Made by a program: the position numbers and the translations under genes. Shown here one piece after another: positions 5,918 through 14,283 of a DNA stretch of 25,432 nt. Each line of letters opens with the position of its first letter. Positions within the stretch are counted from its first letter, which is position 1. The stretch is from the IMG/VR virus record IMGVR_UViG_3300045119_000039, positions 1 to 25,432 of that record. One strand, written 5' to 3'. The stretch comes from a virus. Below the pieces are notes generated by a model. The model saw only the letters and a list, made by a program, of their open reading frames with translations, did not search any database and had not been told where the DNA came from.

Positions 5918-6160
5918 ATGCCGGCGACCGCGCCCGGAAACTCGCCTGGAAAATCCCTGGCTGATCGCGCGCCTGGAAAATCCCGCCGCCCCGCGCCAGC
6001 GCGCGCGCCGGAAACTCAACCCTGGCCGGCGGACAAGATCGAACGCTGGGCCGTCGCGAAATTGATTCCCTATGCGCGCAACGCCCGCAAACACGTGCCG
6101 CGCAAATCGCCGAGATTGCCGGCGCGATCGCCGAATGGGGCTGGACCGCGCCCGTGCTAA
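5918..6160 (+). pseudogene. ParB-like nuclease-domain protein, 5' part before a frameshift
   Basis: From ATG 5918 the frame encodes a Pro/Arg/Lys-rich leader with a short repeat (SPGKSLADRAPGKS), then the start of a ParB N-terminal-like domain: PADKIERWAVAKLIPYARNA, continuing RKH. At 6092-6097 family-like sequence jumps to the next frame: after CAC (6092-6094) the expected continuation AAQIAEIAGAIAEWGWTAPV is read from 6097. In its own frame the ORF drifts into nonsense and stops at 6160. One base appears to be missing near 6095. This may be a genuine mutation, a sequencing error or a recoding site. The upstream ribosome-binding site is weak. Confidence 0.7.
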
Positions 6161-6657
6161 TCGACGACGGCGGACGCATCATCGCCGGACATGGCCGGGT
6201 TCTCGCCGCGCAACAACTCGGCATCGCCGAGATTCCCGCGATCGTCGCCCGCGGCTGGACCGAGACGCAAAAACGCGCCTACGCGCTCGCCGACAACGAG
6301 ATCGCGACTCATTCGTCGTGGAATAAGGAATTGCTGCGCGTCGAGCTTTCCGATCTCGCCGCCCAGGCCGTCGATCTCAAACTGATGGGGTTCGATGCCG
6401 CGGATATCGCGACGATCGATCCTCGCGCCGGCGAATTGCCCGTCGCGCTGCAACTCGAACCGCCGCGCGAGTATTGCGTCGTTATGTGCGCCGACGCGGA
6501 CGAATGGGACCGACTCAAGATCGCGCTCGGACTGACACCCGTCCGCCGCGGCGGATACAAGCAAGGATCCGATCTCGGCAACCATGTCGGGACGCAACGC
6601 GTCGTGAAGGCCGCGGATCTGCTGCGCCTCATCCATCGGGCGACCGCCGCTGCATGA
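6154..6657 (+). CDS. ParB-like nuclease-domain protein, 3' part after a frameshift
   Basis: This frame carries the rest of the ParB/Srx-fold domain: VLIDDGGRIIAGHGRVLAAQ contains the GHGR signature (ParB-box GxxR type), followed by LGIAEIPAIVARGWTETQKR and AYALADNEIA. A C-terminal region (LEPPREYCVVMCADADEWDR and on) follows. The first usable start is GTG 6154, but the domain clearly begins upstream in the other frame, so an intact gene would run from 5918 to 6657. In phages these proteins often stand alone or are fused to DNA methylases and may act as nucleases or DNA-binding modification partners. The next gene, overlapping by ATGA, is a glycosyltransferase, which fits a modification theme. 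Function is inferred. Confidence 0.75.
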   Translation: MLIDDGGRIIAGHGRVLAAQQLGIAEIPAIVARGWTETQKRAYALADNEIATHSSWNKELLRVELSDLAAQAVDLKLMGFDAADIATIDPRAGELPVALQLEPPREYCVVMCADADEWDRLKIALGLTPVRRGGYKQGSDLGNHVGTQRVVKAADLLRLIHRATAAA

Positions 6658-7475
6658 CACGCCTTGCCACTACGAAACCGGGGAGCCACGCGGCGGGAGG
6701 AAAGCTGCCGCGCGGCGATGATCCGGGAGTAGGTCGAGCCGGGGCGACGGCTACCCCGGCAATTCTGATCGCCGTCCCCTCGAAAGGTCGCCCCGGACGC
6801 GTCCGGACGCAAAAGGTGTTCCCGTCCTGCAAGGTCTATGTGCCGGCATTGGAAGCGCCCGCCTACCGTCGCGCCGGCGCTCGACACGTTGTCGCCGTGC
6901 CGGACACCGTTCGCGGCATCACCGCAACCCGCAACTGGATCCTGCGCTCGACCAAATGCCGCCGCGTCGTGATGATCGACGACGACCCCACAATTCAGGG
7001 TTACATAAAGTTTTTCCTACGAAACACGATGAAAATTGCGCTCGACGAGGCGCAATGGCTCGGCGAATTCCGCAAGATTTTCGAAGTCACCGAGCAATTG
7101 AATTACCGGATTTGGGGCGTCAACAATGGCGCAACCCGCGAATTCTATCCGTTTTTCCCGTTCCGCTTCCGCTCGCATGTCACCGGATCGTGCATGGGGA
7201 TCGTCAACGACGGCCGGACCTATTTCGACGAGTCGTTCCCCGTGAAGGAAGATTACGAACTTTGCGCCCGCTGCATCAAAGAGGACGGCGGGATCGTCTC
7301 GGCGCAATACTTGATTTGGGTCAACGAGCATTGGGACACTCCCGGCGGCTGCACCGATTACCGGACGCACTCGATCGAGCGCGATTGCATCCGCCGCCTG
7401 CTGTCCGCCTATCCCGGCATCGTCCGCGCCTCGCACCGCATGGGGCACGGCTACTCCGTCGAGATCGCCGCCTGA
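6654..7475 (+). CDS. Glycosyltransferase resembling the TET-associated (TAGT) family
   Basis: 273 residues from ATG 6654, coupled to the ParB-like gene. After a basic leader, a GT-A-type nucleotide-sugar fold is visible: ILIAVPSKGRPGRVRTQKVF (37-56), VVAVPDTVRGITATRNWIL (79-97), the metal-binding VVMIDDDPTI (105-114, Asp109-111), GSCMGIVNDG, and the acceptor-side FPVKEDYELCARCI (195-208) with an acidic ED pair. This order resembles phage glycosyltransferases linked to TET/JBP hydroxylases, which glycosylate modified bases. No TET/JBP oxygenase or nucleotide hydroxymethylase is in the window, so the substrate is open and could be DNA, a protein or a surface glycan. The GT fold is well supported and the TAGT assignment is moderate. 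Confidence 0.65.
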   Translation: MTRLATTKPGSHAAGGKLPRGDDPGVGRAGATATPAILIAVPSKGRPGRVRTQKVFPSCKVYVPALEAPAYRRAGARHVVAVPDTVRGITATRNWILRSTKCRRVVMIDDDPTIQGYIKFFLRNTMKIALDEAQWLGEFRKIFEVTEQLNYRIWGVNNGATREFYPFFPFRFRSHVTGSCMGIVNDGRTYFDESFPVKEDYELCARCIKEDGGIVSAQYLIWVNEHWDTPGGCTDYRTHSIERDCIRRLLSAYPGIVRASHRMGHGYSVEIAA

Positions 7476-7987
7476 TGCGCGGACGCCGGCCGAAACCGAC
7501 CGCCTTGCACCGACTCGAAGGCACCTATCACGCGACGAAACACGGTCGCGACCGCGCCGGCGAACCGATCGCCGCCGGCGATCTCGACGAACCGCCGATC
7601 GATCTAACCGACGCGCAGGCCGACCTTTGGCGGGAATGCCTCACCGACGCGCCGGCCGGCGTCGTGAAACGGATCGACCGCAAGGTGCTCGGCGTGTTCG
7701 TCGAGGCCGCGGACCGGCACAACATCGCGCGCAACTCGCAGGCGATTTTGAACAGCGATGCCGGGATGTTGAAACTCTTAACCAAGGGACCGAACGGGAC
7801 GCTGGTGCCGTCGCCTTACAACACGATCTTGAAGGAAACCGCCGACACGATCTTGAAGTGCGCCGACCGGCTCGGGTTCTGCCCGACCGCTCGGCCGCGG
7901 ATCAAAGTCGACGATCCCGCCGCCGATGCCGGCGACGCGTGGGCGCCGCTGCGGCTCAAAGTCCTCCCCGGAGGTCGCGGCGATTGA
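7475..7987 (+). CDS. Terminase small subunit, P27 family
   Basis: 170 residues from ATG 7475, overlapping the glycosyltransferase stop by one base. The N-terminus MRGRRPKPTALHRLEGTYH is typical of P27-type small terminases, as is the helical core VVKRIDRKVLGVFVEAADR, LNSDAGMLKLLTKGPNGTL and VPSPYNTILKETADTILKCA, ending near LGFCPTARPRI. The protein recognises the phage DNA packaging site and works with the large subunit that follows. The junction with the large terminase is a TTGA overlap. I see no frameshift or truncation. Confidence 0.9.
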   Translation: MRGRRPKPTALHRLEGTYHATKHGRDRAGEPIAAGDLDEPPIDLTDAQADLWRECLTDAPAGVVKRIDRKVLGVFVEAADRHNIARNSQAILNSDAGMLKLLTKGPNGTLVPSPYNTILKETADTILKCADRLGFCPTARPRIKVDDPAADAGDAWAPLRLKVLPGGRGD

Positions 7988-9663
7988 GTACGGACGAATT
8001 CGTCCTCGACGCGATCGGCTACGCCGAGGACGTCGCCGCCGGGAAGCAGATCGTCAGCCAACACGCGCGCCTTGCCTGCGAGCGGTTCCTGCGCGATCTC
8101 GACGAGGCCAAACATCCCGGATCGGAGTGGGAGTTCCGCCAGGACATCGCGTGGCGTGCGATGTATTTCGCCGGCCAGATGACGAACATCAAAGGGCCGG
8201 ACGCCGGCAAACCGATTCAACTGATGTCGTGGCAGAAGCTCGCCTACGCGAACATTTTCGGCTGGGTGGAACGCGGCACCGAGACTCGTCGCTTTCGACA
8301 GGGGGTCGTCTTCGTGCCGAAGGGAAACGGCAAAACGACGATCTCGGCGCCGCTCGCGATGTATATCACATTCGGCGAGGACGAGGGCGGAGCCGAGGGC
8401 TACGCTGCCGCCGTGACCCGCGATCAGGCGCGAATCCTGTTCGACACCGCGCAACACATGGCGCGCCGCTCGCCACAGATGCGGGACGGCTGGCATGTCG
8501 GCGTGTTGACGAATTCGATTTTCCAGCAGCACTCGGCGTCGCGCTTTGTGCCGATCTCGTCGGACGCGAAAGCGCTCGATGGACTCAACGTCTCGGTCGC
8601 CGTTTGCGACGAGATCGGATCGCACCGGACCAGTGAGGTTTACGATGCGCTTATCACCGCCATGGGGAAACGTCGCCAGCCGTTCCTACTCTCGATCTCG
8701 ACCGCAACCGGCAACAACGCCGGCATCGGCAAGCAGGTCTGGGACTACGGGATGCGGGTTCTGCAACAAAGTCAGAAAGATGATCGGCTTTTCGCCCTCA
8801 TCTACTCGATCGACGAATCCGACGATCCCTGGACCGAGGAAACCTGGATAAAGGCAAATCCCGGCTGGGGCGTCTCGGTTCAACCCGACGCGATCCGCGC
8901 CATCATGCGGCAAGCGCGCAACAACCCGGCGCAAGAGGCGGCGGCGCGGACCCGTCACCTCAATGTGTGGATCGGCGCCGACGAAGCCCTGTTCTCAATG
9001 CGCGCGTGGAATGCCTGCGCGCGGCAAAACCTGGCAGTCGACGAATTCGAAGGTCGCCCTTGTCACCTTGCGCTCGATCTCGCCTCGAAAACCGATCTCG
9101 CCGCGCTGGCGATCATGTTCCCGGACGGCGCCGGCGGCTATGTCGCGTTCTCAAGGTGCTATCTCAACGAAGCCGCCGTGATGGAAGCACGCAACGCGTC
9201 CTACCCTGGATGGGCCGCGGAAGGCGACCTGATCGTCACGCCGGGAAATGAAACCGATTTCTCGATGATCGAGGACGAGATCGTCGAATTGTGCCGGCGG
9301 TTCAACGTGCAGTCCGTCGCCTATGATCCGTGGGGATCGACCCAGCTCGCGCAACGGCTGCGCGACCAAAACGTCCCGATGATCGAATTCCGCGCCACGA
9401 CGCAAAATTTCTCGGAACCGACCAAGGAACTCGATGCCGCGATGCGCGCCGGCCGGCTGCAACACGACGCAAACGGCCCGCTCGGCTGGTGCATCGGGAA
9501 TGTCGTCGGCCATTACGATGCGCGCGGCAATGTCTATCCGCGGAAGGCGCGCCCGGAAAATAAGATCGACGCCGCGGTCGCGCTGATCATGGCAATCGCC
9601 CGCGCGATGACCGATGAAGGCCCATCGATTTACGAAACCCGCGGGCTGGTGCTGCTGGGTTAG
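7984..9663 (+). CDS. Terminase large subunit, HK97/P27-associated type
   Basis: 559 residues from TTG 7984, which overlaps the small-subunit stop (TTGA). No ATG lies nearby, and the frame upstream is only the small subunit's shadow. The ATPase has Walker A VPKGNGKTT (111-119) and Walker B VSVAVCDEIG (203-212). The C-terminal RNase H-like nuclease shows LALDLASKTDLAAL (362-375, Asp365), VAYDPWGSTQLA (445-456, Asp448) and NKIDAAVAL (526-534, Asp529). It cuts concatemeric DNA and drives it into the prohead through the portal encoded next. Length and motif order are standard. The gene stops immediately before the portal ATG with no gap. Confidence 0.95.
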   Translation: MSTDEFVLDAIGYAEDVAAGKQIVSQHARLACERFLRDLDEAKHPGSEWEFRQDIAWRAMYFAGQMTNIKGPDAGKPIQLMSWQKLAYANIFGWVERGTETRRFRQGVVFVPKGNGKTTISAPLAMYITFGEDEGGAEGYAAAVTRDQARILFDTAQHMARRSPQMRDGWHVGVLTNSIFQQHSASRFVPISSDAKALDGLNVSVAVCDEIGSHRTSEVYDALITAMGKRRQPFLLSISTATGNNAGIGKQVWDYGMRVLQQSQKDDRLFALIYSIDESDDPWTEETWIKANPGWGVSVQPDAIRAIMRQARNNPAQEAAARTRHLNVWIGADEALFSMRAWNACARQNLAVDEFEGRPCHLALDLASKTDLAALAIMFPDGAGGYVAFSRCYLNEAAVMEARNASYPGWAAEGDLIVTPGNETDFSMIEDEIVELCRRFNVQSVAYDPWGSTQLAQRLRDQNVPMIEFRATTQNFSEPTKELDAAMRAGRLQHDANGPLGWCIGNVVGHYDARGNVYPRKARPENKIDAAVALIMAIARAMTDEGPSIYETRGLVLLG

Positions 9664-11019
9664 ATGGCAACCCTGCGCGAGCGCGTCGGTCAATGGCTGT
9701 TGGGTGGACCGCCGCCGGCGCCGCCGGAAACCAAAGCCGACTCGGCGATTACCTCGACGCTGGGCGGCTTGGGCTGGCCGCAGCCGATGCTTTATGCGGC
9801 GCTCGGCGGCTATGCCAGCAACAGCGGCGTTCCGGTTACACCGTTTACCGCGCTGCAATCGGCCGCGGTCTATGCCTGCATCCGCGCGATCAGCCAGGAC
9901 ATTGCAATGCTGTCGCCGTTTGTGCGGCGGCGCCTTGCCGGCGGCGGCTATCGGCGAGAATTCGCGCACCCTCTGCACAAGCTATTTATGCGCCCGAACC
10001 GCTGGCAAACGTGGTTCGAGTTCATCGGCTATGTCGTGACGGCGATATGTCTCCGCGGGAATGCCTTTATCGTCATCGAACGCGATCAGGACGCGAACCC
10101 GATCGAGTTGGTGCCGATCGCTCCCGATCGCTGTTCGATCATGCTCACCGAGGACGGCGAGCTTTGGTATCGCATCAATTCGCGCCGGCTCGGCTACGGG
10201 ATTCTCGTACCGCCCGATGACATGATGCACGTCAAGAATGTCTCGCTCGACGGCTACGTCGGCGTATCGCCGATCGCGATTGCTCAGGACGTGATCGGCC
10301 TCGCGCTGGCGACGCAACAACACGGCGGGATCCTGTTCCGCCAGGGCGGACAGATCGGCGGCGTTGTCCGGCATCCCGGCAAACTGTCGAAGGAAGCCGG
10401 CGACCGGATCGCTAATTCATGGCGCGAAACCCATGCCGGCGTTCAGAACGCGCATAAGGTCGCAATCCTTGAGGAAGGGATGTCGTTCGACAAGATCGCG
10501 ATGACCAATGAGGACAGCCAATTCCTCGAAACCCGGCGGTTCCAAGTCATCGATATTTGCCGCCTCTATGGCGTGCCGCCGCATCGCCTGGGCGAACTCG
10601 ATAAGGCGACACTGAACAACATCGAGCAACAAAATCAGCAATACGTCGACAGCGCGCTAAAGCCGACGACTACATCGATCGAGCAACTGTTCGATCATCA
10701 TCTATTGTTCGACGAAGAACGCCCGGCGTTGCAGTGCAAATTCGATTTTGACGAAATGACGCGCGGCGATTTCCTGACTCGCTCGCAAGGCTACCAAATC
10801 GGCACCCTCAACGGCTGGCTTTCCCGCAACGAGGTCCGCGCCCGTGAAAATATGGACCCGATCGAGGACGGACACGGCGACGAATACCGCGTGCCGCTGA
10901 ACACCGCCGTTCCCGGCGCCGACCTCACGCCGCAAGCGACCGCGCCGATGGATACGCCGAACGCGCCATCGGCAAAGCCGCCGAAACCGGAACCGGGGGC
11001 GACCGATGCAGCTAGTTAG
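9664..11019 (+). CDS. HK97-family portal protein
   Basis: 451 residues starting right after the terminase stop. Family marks are FTALQSAAVYACIRAISQDI near residue 60, HPLHKLFMRPN, the AICLRGNAFIVIERD strand, DDMMHVKNVSLDGYVGVSPI, and ICRLYGVPPHRLGELDKATL near residue 300 with NNIEQQNQQYV. The dodecameric portal forms the DNA channel at one capsid vertex and binds terminase and head-tail connectors. The last 45 residues are Pro/Ala-rich. The end overlaps the protease gene by 14 bases. Confidence 0.95.
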   Translation: MATLRERVGQWLLGGPPPAPPETKADSAITSTLGGLGWPQPMLYAALGGYASNSGVPVTPFTALQSAAVYACIRAISQDIAMLSPFVRRRLAGGGYRREFAHPLHKLFMRPNRWQTWFEFIGYVVTAICLRGNAFIVIERDQDANPIELVPIAPDRCSIMLTEDGELWYRINSRRLGYGILVPPDDMMHVKNVSLDGYVGVSPIAIAQDVIGLALATQQHGGILFRQGGQIGGVVRHPGKLSKEAGDRIANSWRETHAGVQNAHKVAILEEGMSFDKIAMTNEDSQFLETRRFQVIDICRLYGVPPHRLGELDKATLNNIEQQNQQYVDSALKPTTTSIEQLFDHHLLFDEERPALQCKFDFDEMTRGDFLTRSQGYQIGTLNGWLSRNEVRARENMDPIEDGHGDEYRVPLNTAVPGADLTPQATAPMDTPNAPSAKPPKPEPGATDAAS

Positions 11020-11704
11020 CGCCGCCGAATTCAAAAGCTACACCCGCGCGAATGTTCGCGCCGCGAAAGGACTCGGCCTTTACAAGCAGATGATCGCGCC
11101 GGCCGTGCCTGCGACCGGCGCCGAGCGCGCGTTGCGCTTTACGATCTCGACCGGCACCGTCGACCGCGAACAGGATCGGATCGCGCTCGCCGGCTGGGAT
11201 CTCGCGAACTTCCGGCGCAATCCCGTCGTGTTGTGGGGCCATGACGCCGGACGTCTCCCGATCGGCCGCGCCTTTGATTTGCGGATCGAGGATGCCGCGC
11301 TGAAAGCCTCGATCGAGTTCATCCCGGCCGATACGCCCGAAGGCGGCCCGCTCGCCGAGGCTGTTTATCGCCTCGCTCGAACCGGCTTCATCGCCGCAAC
11401 CAGTGTTGGCTTTCGCCCGATCAAATGGGAATACACCCGCGATCAGGGACGCGGCGCCGATGATTGGTTCCCCGGCATCGACTTCGAACAGCAAGAGCTA
11501 GTCGAGCTTTCCGTCGTCACCGTGCCCGCCAATCCTGAGGCGCTGATCGAAGCGCCCGGACCCGGCGAAGGCACCGCGATCGCCAGCGACACGCCGCCGG
11601 AAACCGGCGAGGAAATCACCAATTTCGACGCTTTGCGAGCGCGCCGCCGGCGCGTCTTTCTCTTTGCACAAGCCGGCGGGTCTGTGCGGGACACCGGAAA
11701 TTGA
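11006..11704 (+). CDS. HK97-family prohead protease (peptidase U35)
   Basis: 232 residues from ATG 11006, overlapping the portal. Core features are RFTISTGTVDREQDRI, FRRNPVVLWGHDAGRLPIG (69-87) with the likely catalytic His79, the Ser of FIAATSVGFRP (Ser133), and LVELSVVTVPANPEAL. The enzyme is expected to assemble inside the prohead and remove the delta/scaffold domain of the capsid protein. The C-terminal 60 residues are linker-like and Arg-rich near the end. One base separates its stop from the capsid ATG. Confidence 0.95.
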   Translation: MQLVSAAEFKSYTRANVRAAKGLGLYKQMIAPAVPATGAERALRFTISTGTVDREQDRIALAGWDLANFRRNPVVLWGHDAGRLPIGRAFDLRIEDAALKASIEFIPADTPEGGPLAEAVYRLARTGFIAATSVGFRPIKWEYTRDQGRGADDWFPGIDFEQQELVELSVVTVPANPEALIEAPGPGEGTAIASDTPPETGEEITNFDALRARRRRVFLFAQAGGSVRDTGN

Positions 11705-11705
11705 A

Positions 11706-13259
11706 ATGACGTTATCCGAACGGCATCGCCAACTGAAGCACGAGCGTTCCGAGATCGTGGCGAAAATGGGCGCGATCGTGCGCCAGGACGAGGACGAAAA
11801 CCCGCCCTCGAACGATGAACAAGAAACCGCAATGGGCGCGCTGACGGCGGCACTCGCCGCGCTCGACGCCCGGATTGCCCGCTGTGAGGCGGCAATGCGC
11901 GCCGAGGCGGCGATCGCGACCGCCAACGATGACAACGAGGACGAGGACGACACGACCGAGGAAGCCGCGGCGTCCGGCACCGTGCGGCGCAACGGCAGTT
12001 TCCGCGTCAACGGCAACGGCTCGCCGGCCCGCGCCAAACGGGACTCGCTCGCGGGCTTAAAGGAACCGCGCGGCATCCGGGCATCGCGCTATGTGCTCGG
12101 CCTGCTACATGCGCGCTTCAACCATGTCTCGAACGAAAAAGCCGCGGAATGGGTGTCGAACCGCTTTGGCGATGACATCGTCGCCCGTGCGCTCGTCAGC
12201 AACATCACCGGACAGGGTGGCGCGCTGATCCCGCAAGACTTTATGGCGGACCTGATCGAATTGCTCCGCGCCTCGACCGCCGTCCGCGGCGCAAACCCGA
12301 TGGAAGTCGGGATGCCGATGGGCAACCTGACGATCCCGCGCCTCGCCGGCGGCGCAACCGCGGCGTATCAAAACGAGACTGACGACATCGCCGTGTCGCA
12401 AGAGCGGTTCGACGATGTCAACTTCGTCGCGAAGAAATTGACCGCGATGGTTCCCGTCTCGAACGACTTGATTCGCCGCGCGCCGATCGGCGTCGAGGAG
12501 GTCGTGCGGGATGACCTTGTTCAAACGATCGCGCGCCGGGAGGATCTTGCCTTCCTCCGCGGCAACGGCACCGACAAGGGGCCGGTCGGGATGCGATCTC
12601 TTTGCCTGCCCGCGAACCTCATCACGGTTACGGCGATGCCCGCGACGCCCGCGCCAGGGGATCAGTTGACCGCGATCCTCGCGGGAGCGTCCGCGGCGAT
12701 CCTGGCCTTGCAAAATGGCATGTCCCGCATGATCCGCCCGACATGGATCATGGCGCCGACGATCGCCCGCTTTATCGCAACCGCCCGCGATCAGGTCGGC
12801 GGGTTCTACTTCAAAGACGAAGTCGAGCGCGGGATGTTCGAAGGCTACCCGATCCGCCTCACGCAGCAGATCCCGACGAATTTGGTGATGACGACCTACA
12901 CCAAGGCGTCGGAAATCTATTTCGTCGACATGGCGGATTTTGTGATCGCCGACACATACAACGTCGTCGTCGATGCCTCGGACGTCGCCGCCTACAATGA
13001 CGGCGTCGCGATGGTGTCCGCTTTCCAGCGGGATCAATCCTTGTTCCGCGTGATCGCCGAGCACGATTGCAACATGCGGCACCTTCAATCGCTCGTCGTT
13101 CTGTTGACGCAGGATTGGGCATTCTCGGGCGTTCCGGGTGCGCCCGGCGCGCCGTGGTCGACCCAGCCGCTCAACCCAACGTGGTCGCAAGCCGCCGCCA
13201 TCCGGCCCGCGCTCGCGACCGGGGCGAACGCGCCGCCGACGCTCACCGATCCGATCTAA
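11706..13259 (+). CDS. HK97-fold major capsid protein with N-terminal scaffold domain
   Basis: 517 residues from ATG 11706. The first ~85 residues are a coiled, charged delta domain (TLSERHRQLKHERSEIVAKM, then EAAMRAEAAI) followed by an acidic run (NDDNEDEDDTTEE), which replaces a separate scaffold and is normally removed by the adjacent protease. The HK97 shell follows: GGALIPQDFMADLIELLRAS, TIPRLAGGATAAYQNE, FVAKKLTAMVPVSNDLIRRA, LAFLRGNGTDKGPVGM, then a late DQSLFRVIAEHD. The last ~40 residues form a Pro/Ala-rich extension (VPGAPGAPW and on) beyond the fold. The frame extends slightly upstream inside the protease gene, but ATG 11706 gives the expected N-terminus. Confidence 0.95.
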   Translation: MTLSERHRQLKHERSEIVAKMGAIVRQDEDENPPSNDEQETAMGALTAALAALDARIARCEAAMRAEAAIATANDDNEDEDDTTEEAAASGTVRRNGSFRVNGNGSPARAKRDSLAGLKEPRGIRASRYVLGLLHARFNHVSNEKAAEWVSNRFGDDIVARALVSNITGQGGALIPQDFMADLIELLRASTAVRGANPMEVGMPMGNLTIPRLAGGATAAYQNETDDIAVSQERFDDVNFVAKKLTAMVPVSNDLIRRAPIGVEEVVRDDLVQTIARREDLAFLRGNGTDKGPVGMRSLCLPANLITVTAMPATPAPGDQLTAILAGASAAILALQNGMSRMIRPTWIMAPTIARFIATARDQVGGFYFKDEVERGMFEGYPIRLTQQIPTNLVMTTYTKASEIYFVDMADFVIADTYNVVVDASDVAAYNDGVAMVSAFQRDQSLFRVIAEHDCNMRHLQSLVVLLTQDWAFSGVPGAPGAPWSTQPLNPTWSQAAAIRPALATGANAPPTLTDPI

Positions 13260-13273
13260 CTGGAGCCGGAGCG

Positions 13274-13774
13274 ATGCCCGTTATTGGCCGCGACGACGAA
13301 GTGGTTCAGATCACCGTCGCAACGCAATTCGCCAGCTATTATGCAGGCGAGAAGGCCGCTTTTCTGCCCGAGCAAGCGCAAGCTATCGTGGCAAGAGGAG
13401 TCGGCACTTCGACGGGCACGACCGCAAAATTGACCGGCGGCGCGATCGCGGACGCCGTTGCGCTCGTCGCCGCGCTCAAGGCGATCGCCGATGGCGGGTT
13501 CGCGATCACTATTCACGGGACCGCCCGGCAAGTCGGGCCGATCAATTTCGCCGCGATCGCCGCCGCGCCGGACGCCGCTGCGCTGATAGATGCCGCGATG
13601 GGAACCGCCGCAATTTGCGCCTGGACCGGCGGTAATCATTTCCTGATTACGGGCGCCGCGACGGGACCGGCGGCAACGATCGGTTTTGCCAGCCCGCCCG
13701 CATCCGGAACCAACATTGCGACAACCTGCGCGCTAACCGCGGCGGCGGGCGCCGCGCTTACACAAGGAACCTAA
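13274..13774 (+). CDS. Virion-associated protein with shared module and sheath/fibre-like domain
   Basis: 166 residues from ATG 13274 with GGAG upstream. Residues 19-43 carry a short motif (FASYYAGEKAAFLPEQAQAI, then VARGV) shared with the next two genes. Residues 74-140 (GGFAITIHGTARQVGPINFA, AALIDAAMGTAAICAW, NHFLITGAATGPAATIGFA) resemble the repeated beta domain of DUF3383-type and other phage sheath or fibre proteins. Between them lies an Ala-rich segment around GGAIADAVALV. The location right after the capsid gene suggests a head decoration or head-tail interface protein. That role is inferred, and the exact family is uncertain. Confidence 0.6.
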   Translation: MPVIGRDDEVVQITVATQFASYYAGEKAAFLPEQAQAIVARGVGTSTGTTAKLTGGAIADAVALVAALKAIADGGFAITIHGTARQVGPINFAAIAAAPDAAALIDAAMGTAAICAWTGGNHFLITGAATGPAATIGFASPPASGTNIATTCALTAAAGAALTQGT

Positions 13775-13776
13775 TT

Positions 13777-14283
13777 ATGGCAACCGAGGACGCACCGACC
13801 ACGACCCCGAACTCGATCGAGGGCATTCCGCCACGCGAAACCGTCGTTACCTTTACAACGCATTTCGCCAGCTATAACGCGGGCGAATCGGCGGCTTTCA
13901 CACCGGATGAGGCGCAAAAGCTGGTCGACGAAGGGGTGAGCGTCCTCGGGGGCGGAGCGGACGCCCCGCCGATCAACATCGATGTTCCCTATGCGAGCCA
14001 GCAAGGCGATCTCGTCAACTGCACTATGGGGAACTGGACGGGAGAGCCGAGCGGCTACGCCTACCAGTGGCAAAGCGATGGCGTGGACGTCGGCGAGGAC
14101 ACGCCCTACACGGTGACGGCCGACGATGCCGGAAAGACTTTCACCTGTATCGTGACCGCAACCAATGCCGCCGGCTCGACCGCGGCGCCGCCGTCGAATG
14201 GAGTCGTGATCGTCGCGCCGGCCGGCGACGCTCCCGCCCATACCGCGGCGCGACACGCCACAACCGGACGGAGGGGACGATGA
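13777..14283 (+). CDS. Virion-associated protein with shared module and Ig-like domain
   Basis: 168 residues, starting two bases after the previous stop (ACACAAGGA gives a weak site). Residues 30-54 repeat the neighbour's module (FASYNAGESAAFTPDEAQKL, then VDEGV). Residues 66-145 read as an immunoglobulin-like domain, with PYASQQGDLVNCTMGNWTG, the strand YAYQW, VTADDAGKTFTC and IVTATNAAGS. The Cys pair (82 and 124) and the central Trp fit the Ig sandwich. Ig-like domains on phage capsids and tails aid weak surface binding, so a capsid decoration role is plausible. The C-terminal 20 residues are basic and probably flexible. Confidence 0.65.
   Translation: MATEDAPTTTPNSIEGIPPRETVVTFTTHFASYNAGESAAFTPDEAQKLVDEGVSVLGGGADAPPINIDVPYASQQGDLVNCTMGNWTGEPSGYAYQWQSDGVDVGEDTPYTVTADDAGKTFTCIVTATNAAGSTAAPPSNGVVIVAPAGDAPAHTAARHATTGRRGR

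Noticed and set aside
9151-9978. Long minus-strand ORF opposite the large terminase and portal
   Set aside because: High-GC coding DNA often opens the antisense frame. The sequence has no motif, while the plus-strand genes are unambiguous.
12105-13190. A 361-codon minus-strand ORF opposite the capsid gene
   Set aside because: It is Arg/Asp/His-rich and without a pattern, so it is an antisense shadow of a clear HK97 capsid gene.
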